A DNA stretch of 64,000 nucleotides. Origin: Paucibacter sp. PLA-PC-4. GTDB lineage: Bacteria > Pseudomonadota > Gammaproteobacteria > Burkholderiales > Burkholderiaceae_C. Position numbers and translations under genes: made by a program. The notes under the pieces were generated by a model. That model worked only from the letters and a program-made list of their open reading frames with translations, did no database searches and was not told where the DNA came from. The stretch is from NCBI RefSeq assembly GCF_026241155.1, contig NZ_JAPFGP010000004.1, forward strand, positions 1-64,000, read 5' to 3'. This document shows positions 35,794-50,399 of this stretch, in pieces (position 1 is the first letter of the stretch; each line of letters opens with the position of its first letter).

Positions 35794-36552
35794 ATGGTCT
35801 ATCTCAGCCGATGTGTGGGTTTGATCATGGTGCTGCTGCTGGGCACTGTCCATGCTCATGCCCAGGCACCGGCGCTGCGCCTGATGAGCGAGGAATTCCC
35901 GCCGATCAACTTCAGCCAAGATGGCGAGGCCCAGGGGTTGGCGGTAGACATGGTGCGCGAGATCCAGCGCCGGCTGGGTCAGAAGCAGGCCATCGAGTTC
36001 CTGCCCTGGGCGCGAGCTTTCCGCGATCTGCAGCGACCGGCGCCGGCCGCGCTGTTCGCGATGGCGCGCACGCCTGAGCGCGAGCGCCAGTTCAAATGGG
36101 TAGGCCCAATCGTTGTGTTCTACAGCGCCATCTATGCACCTGCCGGTGGCGGCGTGCGCTTGCGCAGCCTGGATGACGCCAAGAAGGCAGCGGGCGTGCT
36201 GGTCGTGCGCGACTGGTATGTCAGTGAGCATTTGAGCGCTCTAGGCTTCACGAATCTGGTCAGGGTCAGTGATCCGACACAGGGCATACGGATGCTGCTG
36301 GCCCGCCGTGCGCCGCTGTTTGCGACCGAGCGTATCTCGATGCCCCAGACTTTGTCCCAGGCGGGGCTGGCCGAGGATGCGCTGGAGATCGTGTACAGCT
36401 ATGCCAGCGCCGATGGCTATATCGCCTTTTCGCGCGGGACGCCCGATGCGGTGGTCAGAGCGTGGCAGCAGCAGCTCGACCGCATGAAGCGCGACGGCAG
36501 TTTCCAGACCATCTACAAGCGCTGGCTGCCCGCTGACAGCCCACCCGGCTGA
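35794..36552 (+). CDS. Periplasmic solute-binding protein (SBP family 3 type)
   Basis: The 252-residue protein has a signal peptide (cleavage after AHAQA) and the SBP_bac_3 pattern EEFPPINFSQDG, AVDMVREI, FLPWARAFRDLQ and a C-terminal GSFQTIYKRW. Orphan proteins of this type in proteobacteria often act alone or in signalling rather than with a transporter. No ABC permease is nearby. Ligand unknown. Confidence 0.83.
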   Translation: MVYLSRCVGLIMVLLLGTVHAHAQAPALRLMSEEFPPINFSQDGEAQGLAVDMVREIQRRLGQKQAIEFLPWARAFRDLQRPAPAALFAMARTPERERQFKWVGPIVVFYSAIYAPAGGGVRLRSLDDAKKAAGVLVVRDWYVSEHLSALGFTNLVRVSDPTQGIRMLLARRAPLFATERISMPQTLSQAGLAEDALEIVYSYASADGYIAFSRGTPDAVVRAWQQQLDRMKRDGSFQTIYKRWLPADSPPG

Positions 36553-36557
36553 GACAC

Positions 36558-37205
36558 TCAGGCCTGCGGCCGCGCCGCGCTGAGCCCGTTCTCGAAGTGC
36601 CGGCGCATGAGCTGTGCCGCTGCCGTCGCGTCGCGCCGCACGATGGCGGCCACCAGTGCCCGGTGCTCTTGCAGCGACTCGGTCAGGCGGCCTTGCTTGA
36701 ACAGCGAGTGATGTCGATTGAGTTTCATCACGCGGCGCAGATCGGTGACGATCTGCTGGCGCCAGCGATTGCCTTCGATCTCCAGCAGGCGCAGATGAAA
36801 GCGCTCATTGGCGGCGAAGAAGGCATCGCGCTGGCCAACCTTGCGCTCGAGCAGCTCGTGCAGCGCCTGCAGCTCGCCTAGCTCGGCCGCCGCGGCACTC
36901 TCGGCTACCCGCGCCGCCGCATCGCTCTCCAGCAAGGCCAGCAGCTGATAGGCCTCGCGTACATCGCGCTCGCTCATCTCGGTCACATAGGCGCCGCGCC
37001 GCACCTTCATCGTCACGAGACCCTCGGCCGCCAGTACCTTCAGCGCTTCGCGAAGCGGCGTGCGGCTGATGCCCATCTCACTACAGAGCTTCAGTTCGTC
37101 GATCCAGGCGCCTGGTTCCAGCTCGCGGCCGAAGATCTGCAGGCGCAGGCGCTCCGCCACTTCCTGATAGAGGGCGCGGGGGGCGAGCAGGGTGGTGGTG
37201 GTCAT
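36558..37205 (-). CDS. GntR-family regulator, FCD subfamily
   Basis: The 215-residue protein has an N-terminal winged helix (LYQEVAERLRLQIF, GISRTPLREALKVLAAEGLV) and an all-helical FCD effector domain with the metal-ligand His region (NERFHLRLLEIEGN, EHRALV). It is divergent from the methylmalonyl-CoA mutase operon across 83 bp and is the likely regulator of it. Confidence 0.9.
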   Translation of the reverse strand: MTTTTLLAPRALYQEVAERLRLQIFGRELEPGAWIDELKLCSEMGISRTPLREALKVLAAEGLVTMKVRRGAYVTEMSERDVREAYQLLALLESDAAARVAESAAAAELGELQALHELLERKVGQRDAFFAANERFHLRLLEIEGNRWRQQIVTDLRRVMKLNRHHSLFKQGRLTESLQEHRALVAAIVRRDATAAAQLMRRHFENGLSAARPQA

Positions 37206-37288
37206 CGTGGCTTCAGATTCTAGTCAGTTCCGAATTTATAATTATGAATAACGAGAGCGCTATGATGCCGCGTTCGTAGGAGCCGTCA
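37206..37288. promoter_or_regulatory. Divergent promoter region of the FCD regulator and the mutase operon
   Basis: An AT-rich island in GC-rich DNA. It includes a perfect TATAAT at 37237-37242 (plus strand) within TTATAATTAT, and on the minus strand CATAAT/TATAAA hexamers in the same island. The near-palindromic ATAATTAT core is a plausible regulator site. A TTCAGA -35-like element at 37212-37217 gives a 19-bp spacer, slightly long. Confidence 0.45.
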
Positions 37289-39456
<2,168 letters not shown>

Positions 39457-39457
<1 letters not shown>

Positions 39458-39888
39458 TGGCCAGCCTGTCGTTGGAGTCGATCGCGGCCGAGGACTTCGA
39501 GGCCTTGTTTGCGTTGCGTATGGCCGCGATGCGCGAGAGCTTGGATCGGCTCGGTCTTGGCGATGTCCAGCGCAGTCGCGATCGCTTCACCAGCCAGTTC
39601 GACGCCCAGCGCACCCAGTACATCCTGCGCGATGGCGAGCGCATCGGCTTTGTATTGCTGAAGCCGGCTGGCGATCATCTGCATCTCGAACAGCTGTTCA
39701 TCCGCCCCGGCGCGCAGGGCAGCGGCGCGGGCGCATGGGTGCTGGATTGGGTCAAGTCGCATGGGCAAGACGTGACCCTGAGCGCCCTGAAGCTCAGCGA
39801 TTCCAACCGCTTCTACCGGCGCCATGGCTTCGAGCCGGTCGGCGAGAACGAGTTGGAGATCGAATATCACTGGAAGGCCCCGCAATGA
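39457..39888 (+). CDS. GNAT-family N-acetyltransferase within the mutase operon
   Basis: The 143-residue protein has the GNAT layout: LHLEQLFIRPGAQGSGAG (acetyl-CoA loop Q/RxxGxG/A-like) and a late SNRFYRRHGFEPVGE. ATG 39457 overlaps the mutase stop by one base, and its own stop overlaps meaB (ATGA), so it is embedded in the coupled operon. Substrate unknown. Confidence 0.88.
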
Positions 39889-40890
39889 ACTGGGCCCCCG
39901 CCCTGCTGGCCGGGCCTGGCCCCGCACAGCGACGGGCCATCGCCAAGGCCATCACGCTGCTTGAATCGACGCGCAGTGACCACCGGGCACAGGCCGACGC
40001 CTTGCTGACCACACTGCTGCCGCACACCGGCAGCTCCTTCCGCCTGGGCATCTCCGGCGTGCCCGGCGTGGGTAAAAGTACCTTCATCGAGGCTCTGGGC
40101 CTGATGCTGATCGAACAGGGGCATCGTGTCGCGGTGCTGACCGTCGACCCATCTAGCAGCGTCTCGGGCGGCTCCATCCTCGGCGACAAGACGCGCATGG
40201 AGCGGCTGTCCATGGACGAGCGGGCCTACATCCGTCCCAGCCCCAGCAGCGGCACGCTGGGCGGCGTTGCCGAGAAGACGCGCGAGGCGATGCTGGTCTG
40301 CGAGGCGGCGGGTTACGACATCGTCATCGTAGAGACCGTCGGCGTCGGCCAGAGCGAGACGGCCGTTGCGGGCATGACCGATATGTACTGCCTCTTGCAG
40401 CTGCCCAATGCCGGCGACGATCTGCAGGCGATCAAGAAAGGCGTTATGGAGCTGGCCGATTTGGTTGTGATTAACAAGGCCGATCTGGACGAGGCTGCGG
40501 CGACGCGGGCGCGGGCACAGATCGTCTCCAGCCTGCGCCTGTACGGCATGCACGGCCATCCGGACCATGCTCATCACGATGTCAAGACCTGGCACCCTCA
40601 GGTGTTGCAGCTCAGCGCGCTGAAGAGTGACGGGCTGGACCGTTTCTGGGAGGCGGTCAGCGAGTACCGCGAACTGCAGAGCACCAACGGCATGCTGGCC
40701 GAGAAGCGGCGCCAGCAGGCCCTGGCTTGGATGTGGGAGCGCATCCAGGCGGGGCTGCGCCAGCAGTTCGCGCAGGCCAGCGCCGTGCGCGCGGCACTGG
40801 CCGACACCACCGCCCAAGTCTTGAACGGCAAGCTCGCCGCCTCGACGGCCGCTCGCCAGCTATTGAACAAGTTTTCTGGAGACGATCACC

Positions 40891-40898
<8 letters not shown>
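39885..40898 (+). CDS. meaB: Methylmalonyl-CoA mutase-associated GTPase MeaB
   Basis: The 337-residue G3E-class GTPase loads and protects the cobalamin cofactor of the mutase. Walker [11 protein letters not shown] near residue 58, [15 protein letters not shown] as switch/Walker B, and NKAD for guanine. ATG 39885 overlaps the GNAT stop; a longer frame upstream lies in the previous genes. It overlaps pccB by 8 bp. Confidence 0.95.
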
Positions 40899-42423
<1,525 letters not shown>

Positions 42424-42444
42424 TCAGGTCCTAGGAGAAAACCA

Positions 42445-44489
42445 ATGTTCACCAAGATCCTGATAGCAAATCGTGGCGAGATCGCCTGCCGAGTGATCAA
42501 GACTGCGCAGAAACTGGGCATCAGTACGGTCGCTGTCTATTCGGAGGCCGACAAGGATGCCCGCCATGTCGAGCTGGCCGATGAAGCGGTGCTGCTCGGC
42601 CCAGCCCCCTCGCGCGAGTCCTATCTGGTGGCCGACAAGATCATCGCGGCCGCCAAGGCCACCGGTGCCCAGGCCATCCACCCCGGCTACGGTTTCCTCA
42701 GCGAGAACGAAGACTTCGCGCGCCGGGTCGAGGAAGAGGGCATCACCTTCATCGGTCCCAAGCATTACTCGATCGCCGCGATGGGCGACAAGATCGCGTC
42801 TAAGAAGTTGGCCAAGGAGGCGAACGTCAACACGATCCCCGGCTACAACGAGCCCATCCTGTCCCCCGAGTCGGCCGTAGAGATTGCCAAGGGCATCGGC
42901 TACCCGGTGATGATCAAGGCCAGCGCCGGCGGCGGTGGCAAGGGCCTGCGTGTGGCCTTCAACGATAAGGACTGCTTTGAGGGCTTCACCAGTTGCCGCA
43001 ACGAGGCGCGCAACAGCTTCGGTGACGACCGGGTCTTCATGGAGAAGTTCGTCGAGGAGCCGCGTCACATCGAGATCCAGGTGCTGGGCGACAGCCAGGG
43101 CAATGTCGTCTACCTGCATGAGCGCGAGTGCTCGATCCAGCGTCGCCACCAGAAGGTGATCGAGGAGGCGCCAAGCCCCTTCATCAGTCAAGCGACGCGC
43201 AAGGCGATGGGCGAGCAGGCTGTGGCGCTGGCCAAGGCGGTGAAGTATCAAAGTGCCGGCACCGTCGAGTTCGTCGTCGGCAAGGACCAGAGTTTTTACT
43301 TTCTGGAAATGAACACCCGGCTGCAGGTCGAGCATCCGGTGACCGAATGCATTACCGGCGTCGATCTGGTCGAGCAGATGATTCGCGTGGCCGCTGGGGA
43401 GTCGCTGCCCTTCAAGCAAGAAGAGATCAAGCGCGAGGGCTGGGCCATCGAGTGCCGCATCAATGCCGAGGACCCCTTCCGCAACTTCCTACCTTCGACC
43501 GGACGCCTGGTGAAATACCAGCCGCCAGAGACCAGTATGGAGCAGGCTGCGTCGGAGCGTTTTGGTGTGCGGGTGGACACCGGCGTCTATGAGGGCGGCG
43601 AGATCCCGATGTTCTATGACTCGATGATTGCCAAGCTGATCGTGCACGGCCAGGACCGGGCCGAGGCCATCGCAAAGATGCGCGAGGCCTTGAACGGCTT
43701 TGTGATCCGAGGCATCAGCAGCAACATCCCCTTTCAGTCGGCTCTGCTGGCCCACCCCGATTTCGGCAGCGGCAACTTCAACACCGGCTTTATCGCTCAG
43801 CACTACGGTGGCGGATTCAAGGCCGAGGATGTGGTGCATGAGGATCCGGGCTTTCTTGTCGCGCTGGCCGGCTTCATCCGCCGCAAGGCGCGCGAGCGCG
43901 AAGCCGGCATCACCGGACAACTGCCCGGCCATGAGGTGAAGATAGAGCATGACTATGTGGCCCTGGTCAACGAAGGTGCCGGCCGGCACCAGCGCCATGC
44001 CTTGCACATAGACGAGTTCGTCGGCAATCTGGGCGAGGCCCATGTGCGGGTTGGCGGCAACAGCTACCGCATCGTCAGCACCTCGCGCCTGAACGACATC
44101 CGCATTGCCGGCACGGTCAACGGCCGGCCCTTCACGGCCCAGGCCGAGCGCGGCACGGCCAAGAATCCACTGGCCTACCGCATCCAGCACAACGGGTTGG
44201 CCATCGAGGTGACCGTGCTGTCGCCGCGCGCCGCCGAGCTGCATGCGCTGATGCCCTTCAAGGCTCCGCCCGACACCAGCAAGTTCCTGCTCTCGCCGAT
44301 GCCGGGGCTTTTGGTGCAGATCGCAGCAGCGCCCGGCCAGACTGTGCAGGCCGGTGAGCGACTGGCCGTGATCGAGGCGATGAAGATGGAGAACATCCTG
44401 GTCGCCGAGCGCGATGTCAAGATCGCCGAGGTGCTGGCAAAGACCGGCGAGAGCCTGTCGGTCGATCAGCCCATTCTGAGGTTTGAGTA

Positions 44490-44490
<1 letters not shown>
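42445..44490 (+). CDS. pccA: Propionyl-CoA carboxylase alpha subunit
   Basis: The 681-residue protein has biotin carboxylase ([38 protein letters not shown]), a BT domain, and a C-terminal biotinyl domain with the lysine in EAMKMEN. ATG 42445 follows pccB by 21 bp with an AGGAG box. Its TAA overlaps the following VOC gene by one base. Confidence 0.96.
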
Positions 44491-44945
<455 letters not shown>

Positions 44946-44954
<9 letters not shown>

Positions 44955-45404
44955 CCCTGCCGGCAATGTCCCGCCCAGCCGCTCGATCTCGGCGCGCAGC
45001 AGCGCAATCTCGGTCATGCGGTCGAAATCTCTCTGCAGCTGTTTCTGCTGCATCGCGAAATGCATCAGATTGGCCACGCGCGACTGCAGCAGCTCGGGGT
45101 CTATGGGCTTGAACACATAGTCGATCGCGCCCAGGCCCAGACCGCACTTGCGTGCGGTTTCATCGGTCAGCGCGGTGATGAAGATGATGGGCGTCAGCGA
45201 GGAGGCGGGGTGCTGGCGCAGCCGCGAGGCCACCTCGAATCCGTCCATGCCCGGCATCATCACGTCAAGTAGCACCAGGTCGGGAGGGGCATCGGACTGG
45301 CATATCGCGATGGCCTTCTCGCCATGGGTGGCGAGCTTGACCTTGAAGCGATCCTGGAACAGGCCGGACACCAGTTGTAGATCTTCCGGCGTGTCATCAA
45401 CCAC
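44946..45404 (-). CDS. Response-regulator receiver domain protein (start uncertain; possible second half of a frameshifted gene)
   Basis: From the GTG at 45404 the product is 152 residues: a receiver domain with DD in VVDDTPED, phospho-Asp in [10 protein letters not shown] and Lys in FKPIDPE, then a short helical tail. The GTG cuts off the first beta strand; upstream in the same frame the residues ATIL and a Pro/Ala-rich linker (APPVTPPKTPTVSER) continue with no start codon. It therefore reads as the C-terminal part of a two-receiver protein interrupted upstream. It overlaps the convergent VOC gene by 9 bp. Confidence 0.7.
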
Positions 45405-45423
45405 GAGGATGGTGGCACGCTCG

Positions 45424-45865
45424 CTAACAGTGGGCGTCTTGGGTGGCGTGACGGGCGGGGCGCTGGCGGCCGGTGATCGGTAGCCGGGTCTGGCGCGGCA
45501 GTGCGCGCTCGAATCGCTCCAGCAAGCGTTTACTGGTGAAGGGTTTGCTCAGCAGATCGGCCACGCCTAGCCGTATCACCTGCGCGGCCAGAGTCTTGTA
45601 GAGGCCACTGAACATCAGTAGCACCGGCAGGCTGCTCAGCCCGGCGTCGGCTCGCATCGCCTGCAGCAGGCTCAACACGTCCATGCCGGGCAATTGCAGC
45701 TCGGTCAACAGCAGTTGCGCCGGCGCGTAACTGTTGCAAGGCCTTGTTGCCGTCAGAGACCTCCAACACCGTGTCGAAGCCGGCCTCGCCAAGCTGGTTG
45801 GCCAGATAGCGACGGATCGCCGCGTTCGCGTCGGCGACCAGCACATGGGTCTTGTTATTGTTCAT
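45424..45865 (-). pseudogene. Receiver-domain gene broken by a frameshift
   Basis: The first half (ATG 45865, [20 protein letters not shown] to SDGNKALQQL) is in one frame. The second half (QLLLTELQLPGMDVLSLL to SKPFTSKRLLERFERAL) continues in the next frame, with the switch near 45715-45735. The receiver core is thus intact only if one base is removed. The phospho-acceptor position reads TELQLPG, Glu instead of Asp, and the acidic pocket is ADAN, so it was already a degenerate receiver. Sequencing error cannot be excluded. Its ATG overlaps the HD-GYP gene stop. Confidence 0.75.
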
Positions 45866-46989
45866 GCTGGCCGTCCCCACTCCTCATCGGCAAAGCGCGT
45901 CGCGATGGCCTGGAACTCCGCGCTGACGAGCTCGAAGGCCGCGACGATGTCTGGGTCAAAATGGCTGCCCATGCCTTGCCTGATGATGTTGCAGGCCATC
46001 TCGTGCGGGAAGGCCGGCTTGTAAACACGCTTGGAGATCAGCGCGTCGTAGACATCAGCCAGCGCCATCAGCCGGGCCGACAGCGGGATCTGCTCGCCCT
46101 TCAGGCCCAGCGGGTAGCCACTACCATCCCATTTCTCTTGGTGGCTATAGGCGATCTCTTTGGCATAGTTCAGAAAGGCGTTGTCCATGCCCAACTCCCG
46201 CTCGGCCCGCAGGATCGCATCGCGGCCCAGGGTGGTGTGGGTCTTCATCAGCTCGAATTCCTCGTTCGTCAGCGGGCCGGGCTTGAGCAGAATGCGGTCG
46301 GGAATGCCGACCTTGCCGATATCGTGCAGTGGCGCGGACTTGAACAGCAGGGCCAACGCCGCATCGCCCAGGCTGTCGGCAAAGCGCGGATGCGGCCGCA
46401 GCGCCTGGGCCAAGCACTGCACATAGTGCTGGGTGCGGCGGATATGGTTGCCGGTTTCGTTGTCGCGTGTCTCAGCCAGCGAGGCCATCGCCCGTATGGT
46501 CACATCCTGCAGCGCCTCGACCTCGCGGGTGCGCTGGGCCACCAGCGCCTCTAGATGTTGGTTGTGCCGCTCCAGCAGATCGCGCGCCAGCTTCAGCTGC
46601 AGATGGTTGCGCACCCGGGCCCGTGCGATGTCGGGATTCACGGGCTTGGTGATGTAGTCCACCGCGCCGAGCTCCAGCCCCTCGCGCTCGTTCTCGGCCG
46701 CACTCATCGCGGTCAGGAAAATCACCGGAATGGCCCGAGTGGCGGGCGCAGCGCGCAGCCGCCGCAGCACCTCGTAGCCATTGAGGCCGGGCATCATGAT
46801 GTCCAGCAGGATCAGATCTGGTGCCGGGCTGCCGGCCGCGATATGCAGCGCACGCTCGCCGCCAGCGGCGAGCTTGAGGCGGCATTCGCCGCGCAGCACC
46901 GTGCTGATGAGTTCCAGATCGCTCGGCGTGTCGTCCACCACCAGCACCAGATGCGTATCGGCCGCTAGGGCCAGCGGGTCGTTCATCAC
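45862..46989 (-). CDS. RpfG-like response regulator with HD-GYP phosphodiesterase domain
   Basis: The 375-residue protein has a receiver domain (VVDDTPSD; Asp63 in [15 protein letters not shown]), a helical linker (residues about 130-165) and an HD-GYP domain with [10 protein letters not shown] and the diagnostic [17 protein letters not shown]. These enzymes hydrolyse cyclic di-GMP. Its ATG overlaps the hybrid kinase stop, making the pair an obvious kinase-output unit. Confidence 0.93.
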   Translation of the reverse strand: MMNDPLALAADTHLVLVVDDTPSDLELISTVLRGECRLKLAAGGERALHIAAGSPAPDLILLDIMMPGLNGYEVLRRLRAAPATRAIPVIFLTAMSAAENEREGLELGAVDYITKPVNPDIARARVRNHLQLKLARDLLERHNQHLEALVAQRTREVEALQDVTIRAMASLAETRDNETGNHIRRTQHYVQCLAQALRPHPRFADSLGDAALALLFKSAPLHDIGKVGIPDRILLKPGPLTNEEFELMKTHTTLGRDAILRAERELGMDNAFLNYAKEIAYSHQEKWDGSGYPLGLKGEQIPLSARLMALADVYDALISKRVYKPAFPHEMACNIIRQGMGSHFDPDIVAAFELVSAEFQAIATRFADEEWGRPA

Positions 46990-49574
46990 GTTTGCTCCGG
47001 CTCGATCAACAAGGGATATGCGGCGCTCAAGGCGCTCAGGCCCTGGGCCAGGTCGTAGGCCGCCAAAGCCTGTTCCAGCGGTGCCAGCGCCGCACCGAGT
47101 GCGGCTGCCAGTTGCGGACGCAACTGCTGGAACAGCGCGACGGCCTCGGCATCGTCATCGGCCAGCAGGGCCTCCAGCCGCGCCCAATGCTGCCGCAGGC
47201 CGGCCCAGTCGATAGTGCTGGCGGTCGCGGCCGGCTCGTCCGCCGGCAAGGCGACTTGCAAGGACAGGATCAAGGCCGCGCAGGCCTGCTCGACGGGTTC
47301 GAGCTCCGGCACACGCCCCTGGTCCAGCGCCAGCTCAGCCACGCCGGCCTGCGCCGCCAGCTCGACCGCGCCAATCGTCGCGGCCGTGCCCTTGAGCGTG
47401 TGCAGCAGGCGCTGCGCCTCGGACGGCCGCGCGGCGGCAAGTTCGGCACGGGCGCGCGCCACAGCGTCGGCCTGACCCGCGACGAAGCGGCGTAACAGCT
47501 TCAGATAAGCCTGCGGCCTTCCCAGCACCCGGCGCAGGCCCGCCGCAGCGTCCAGCCCCGGCACGGCGGATAGCGCCTCAGATAGAGCTTCCGGCAGCGA
47601 GACGCCGGCTGCCGCGCCGGCTGAGGATGGCTCGGAAGATGCGGAGCCCGCCCGCGCCGGCAGCCAGTGCAAGAGCTGGGCGAGTAGCTCGTCGGGCTCT
47701 ATCGGCTTGGCGATATGGTCGTTCATACCAGCTGCCAGGCAGCGCTCGCGGTCACTGCGCATCGCATTGGCTGTCATCGCGAGCACCGGCAGGGTCGCCC
47801 ATTCGGGCCGCGCGCGCAGGCGACGAGTCGCTTCCAGTCCGTCCAGCACCGGCATCTGCATGTCCATCAAGACGATGTCGAACGGCGCCTGATCCAGCTT
47901 GTCCAGCGCCTGCTGACCGTCTTCGGCCAACGCTACGACCAGGCCTTGACCCTCTAGCAGCTCGGCCGCCATCTCCCGATTCAGGTCATTGTCGTCGACC
48001 AGGAGCACTCGGGCGCCGCGCAGCGCCAACAGTTCGGACGGCAGCGGGCCGAGACGCCGCATCTGGGCGCCGCCGGGCTGGCCGATCTCCAGCCACAGCT
48101 CGGCCCAGAAACAGCTACCGTGGCCCGGATCGCTGCTCACGCCCACAGCGCCGCCCATCAGCTCGGCCAGGCTCTTGCTGATAGCCAGCCCCAGCCCGGT
48201 ACCGCCGTACTTGCGCGTGGTCGAGCTGTCGGCCTGCTCGAAGGAGCGAAACAGCCGGCCTTGCTGCTCGGCCGTCAGCCCAATGCCGCTGTCCTTTACC
48301 TCAAAGCGCAGCAGCAGGCGATTCCCTACGCGCGCACGCTCGCTCACCCGCACGTGCACCCCGCCGCGCTCGGTGAACTTGACGGCGTTGTTGGCATAGT
48401 TGATCAGAATCTGGCCGATGCGCAGCGGGTCGCCGCGCAGCCAGTCGGGCAGGCCTGGCAAGCGCTCGATGGCGAGGGTCAGCCCCTTGGTCGCACATTT
48501 CTCTTCCAGCAGCAGCTGCAGATCGTCGAGCACACGCTGCAGCTCGAAGTCGATGATCTCGACCTCCAGCTTGCCGGCCTCGATCTTGCTGAAGTCAAGG
48601 ATGTCGTTGATCAGGCCCAGTAGATGGCGACCGCTGCGCTGAATGTTCTCGATATAGGCCCGCTGCTTGGAGTTCAGCTCGGTGCCCAGCGCTAAATGGC
48701 TCATGCCGATTACCGCATTCATCGGCGTGCGTATCTCGTGGCTCATATTTGCCAGAAAATCGGACTTCAGCTGCGAGGCCTCCTCGGCGCGCTCGCGCGC
48801 ATGCTCCAGTTCCTCGCCCTGCGCACGCAGCGCCTCATTGGCCTCACGCAACTCGGCGGTGCGCTGGGCGATGCGCTCGGCCAGCAACTCCTCATTGCGC
48901 TTGAGGGATTCGACCAGCTCTGTCTTGGCTGCGACCGCCAGCGCGCTGGCCTTTTCGCGCTTAAGGAACTGGCGGCTCATCGCCACAGCCAGACAGAAGG
49001 TCAGCAAGGCCTGAAAAGCGGTCAGCGCGCTGGTCAGCTGGGCCTGATGACCGAGGCTGGCGTGGCGCTGGTCGCTGACCTCGCCGGACAGGCGCGAGGC
49101 GGCAAGCGACAGATCGGTCAGCGGCGTGCTCAGCGCTTGCAGCTCCTCGCGCAGACGCTGCAGATGCACGCTCGCCTGACGCGTATCCGCCGCCAGGCCC
49201 ATCAGCCGATCGCCGGCCTCGACGAAGTGCTGCATCTTCTGCATCGCATCGGCGTACAGCGGCGCGTCGGCCATCAAACTGCGTGCCGTGCCGCTCTCGA
49301 TGGTGCTGAAGCGGCTCAGGAACAGGTCGTAGCGCAGCTGCAGCTCTTCCATGTCGAGCTGCTGGGGCAGGAGCAGCTGCTGGTGCAGCGCATGGTCGAA
49401 GCGCTCGTACTCGACATTAAGCTGCAGGAAGTACCACAGCGCATTGATATCGCCGCGCTGCGTGGCAGCGCTCATGCTGCGGTGCTGCTGGTAGAGCAGG
49501 GCGGCAATGGCCAGATAGGCCATCACCAGCGCAACAACGATTAGGCTCAGCAGCCGCTTGCCGGAGATGATCAT
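46986..49574 (-). CDS. Hybrid sensor histidine kinase with receiver and HPt domains
   Basis: The 862-residue protein has TM1 (about 8-28), a mostly helical periplasmic region of 150 residues, TM2 (about 180-202), a coiled coil, HisKA with His279 in [11 protein letters not shown], HATPase with NAVKFT, DSGIG and GGTGLGLAI, a receiver ([16 protein letters not shown]) and a C-terminal HPt with LLHTLKGTA. This is the RpfC/BarA architecture, though the two-helix sensor differs from the RpfC membrane domain. No rpfF-like synthase is in the window. Confidence 0.93.
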   Translation of the reverse strand: MIISGKRLLSLIVVALVMAYLAIAALLYQQHRSMSAATQRGDINALWYFLQLNVEYERFDHALHQQLLLPQQLDMEELQLRYDLFLSRFSTIESGTARSLMADAPLYADAMQKMQHFVEAGDRLMGLAADTRQASVHLQRLREELQALSTPLTDLSLAASRLSGEVSDQRHASLGHQAQLTSALTAFQALLTFCLAVAMSRQFLKREKASALAVAAKTELVESLKRNEELLAERIAQRTAELREANEALRAQGEELEHARERAEEASQLKSDFLANMSHEIRTPMNAVIGMSHLALGTELNSKQRAYIENIQRSGRHLLGLINDILDFSKIEAGKLEVEIIDFELQRVLDDLQLLLEEKCATKGLTLAIERLPGLPDWLRGDPLRIGQILINYANNAVKFTERGGVHVRVSERARVGNRLLLRFEVKDSGIGLTAEQQGRLFRSFEQADSSTTRKYGGTGLGLAISKSLAELMGGAVGVSSDPGHGSCFWAELWLEIGQPGGAQMRRLGPLPSELLALRGARVLLVDDNDLNREMAAELLEGQGLVVALAEDGQQALDKLDQAPFDIVLMDMQMPVLDGLEATRRLRARPEWATLPVLAMTANAMRSDRERCLAAGMNDHIAKPIEPDELLAQLLHWLPARAGSASSEPSSAGAAAGVSLPEALSEALSAVPGLDAAAGLRRVLGRPQAYLKLLRRFVAGQADAVARARAELAAARPSEAQRLLHTLKGTAATIGAVELAAQAGVAELALDQGRVPELEPVEQACAALILSLQVALPADEPAATASTIDWAGLRQHWARLEALLADDDAEAVALFQQLRPQLAAALGAALAPLEQALAAYDLAQGLSALSAAYPLLIEPEQT

Positions 49575-49588
49575 GCAAGCGTCCGGTC

Positions 49589-50119
49589 TTACTGGATGTC
49601 CAGCGAGCGCAGCTGCCAGATCGAGCGTCCGTAGTACAGGTCGGCCTTCAGCTCTGGCCGGCTGTCGAAGGGGTAGACCACGAACAGTGGACCTTTCTCG
49701 CGCACCGGCATTGGTCGCTCGTTCATCAGCCGCGCGACGATGACATCAAAGCGCAGCACGTCATCGAAGGGCATCTCGGCCTTGTAGCCGTTCAACGCGG
49801 TCAGTATGATCTTGCCGCCCGGCTTGGCGCCGGCGGCGGCCAGCACATCGCGCAGCAGCGGGCCGGTGAAGCTGATCGGCGCCGGATACCAGGGCGTCTG
49901 CGTGCTGAAGCTCTTTTGCGGCAGCTGCTCCAGCATCTTCATATCGAATGCGGCCTTGCCATCGCCCTGGTTAACGGCACCTAGCCTGCCTGCCAGGGTC
50001 AGCACGACCCGGCCTTGCGGCTTATCCAGCGCCCTGGCCTGCATCCAGGGGGCCAGCAGCCCCAGGCCCGCGCCAAGCAAGCATCGACGCCGCCGCAGCA
50101 AACTCTCCGTGGTGTTCAT
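49589..50119 (-). CDS. Periplasmic molybdopterin-domain (sulfite oxidase-like) protein
   Basis: The 176-residue protein has an N-terminal twin-Arg-like segment ([19 protein letters not shown]) and a single domain resembling the oxidoreductase molybdopterin-binding family ([36 protein letters not shown]). It is much shorter than an enzyme and lacks a clear Cys ligand in the mature part, so it may be a sensory module. It lies 14 bp upstream of the hybrid kinase and probably begins that operon. Confidence 0.78.
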   Translation of the reverse strand: MNTTESLLRRRRCLLGAGLGLLAPWMQARALDKPQGRVVLTLAGRLGAVNQGDGKAAFDMKMLEQLPQKSFSTQTPWYPAPISFTGPLLRDVLAAAGAKPGGKIILTALNGYKAEMPFDDVLRFDVIVARLMNERPMPVREKGPLFVVYPFDSRPELKADLYYGRSIWQLRSLDIQ

Positions 50120-50276
50120 TCGATACTCCCCGATTGCGAGCCTGCGGCGCGTAATTGCCGCTGTGCGGCGCAGTAATTTGCAGCAATCATGGCATGGCGC
50201 GCCGCGGCTGGCGACTCGAACAAGCCACTCCGGGGCGCCCAAATCCGGGCATTGCTGCAGGGGCCAAGAATCTGCG

Positions 50277-50299
50277 AGACTTCGTCTTGCGCGAAGTCT
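50277..50299. promoter_or_regulatory. Stem-loop in the Bug-receptor leader
   Basis: Perfect 8-bp arms AGACTTCG/CGAAGTCT with a 7-nt loop, in the 280-bp divergent region 50120-50399. It is 100 bp upstream of the receptor ATG. It may be an operator or a leader structure; there is no T-run. I see no other gene in that region. Confidence 0.35.
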
Positions 50300-50399
50300 T
50301 GTTTGGCGGCTTGAGTAGATCAAGCGCAGCTGCGAAGGCTATCGTCAGAGCTGTCGACCTGGCGACGGGTCGATGTCATCTATCAAAACGGAGACTGCC

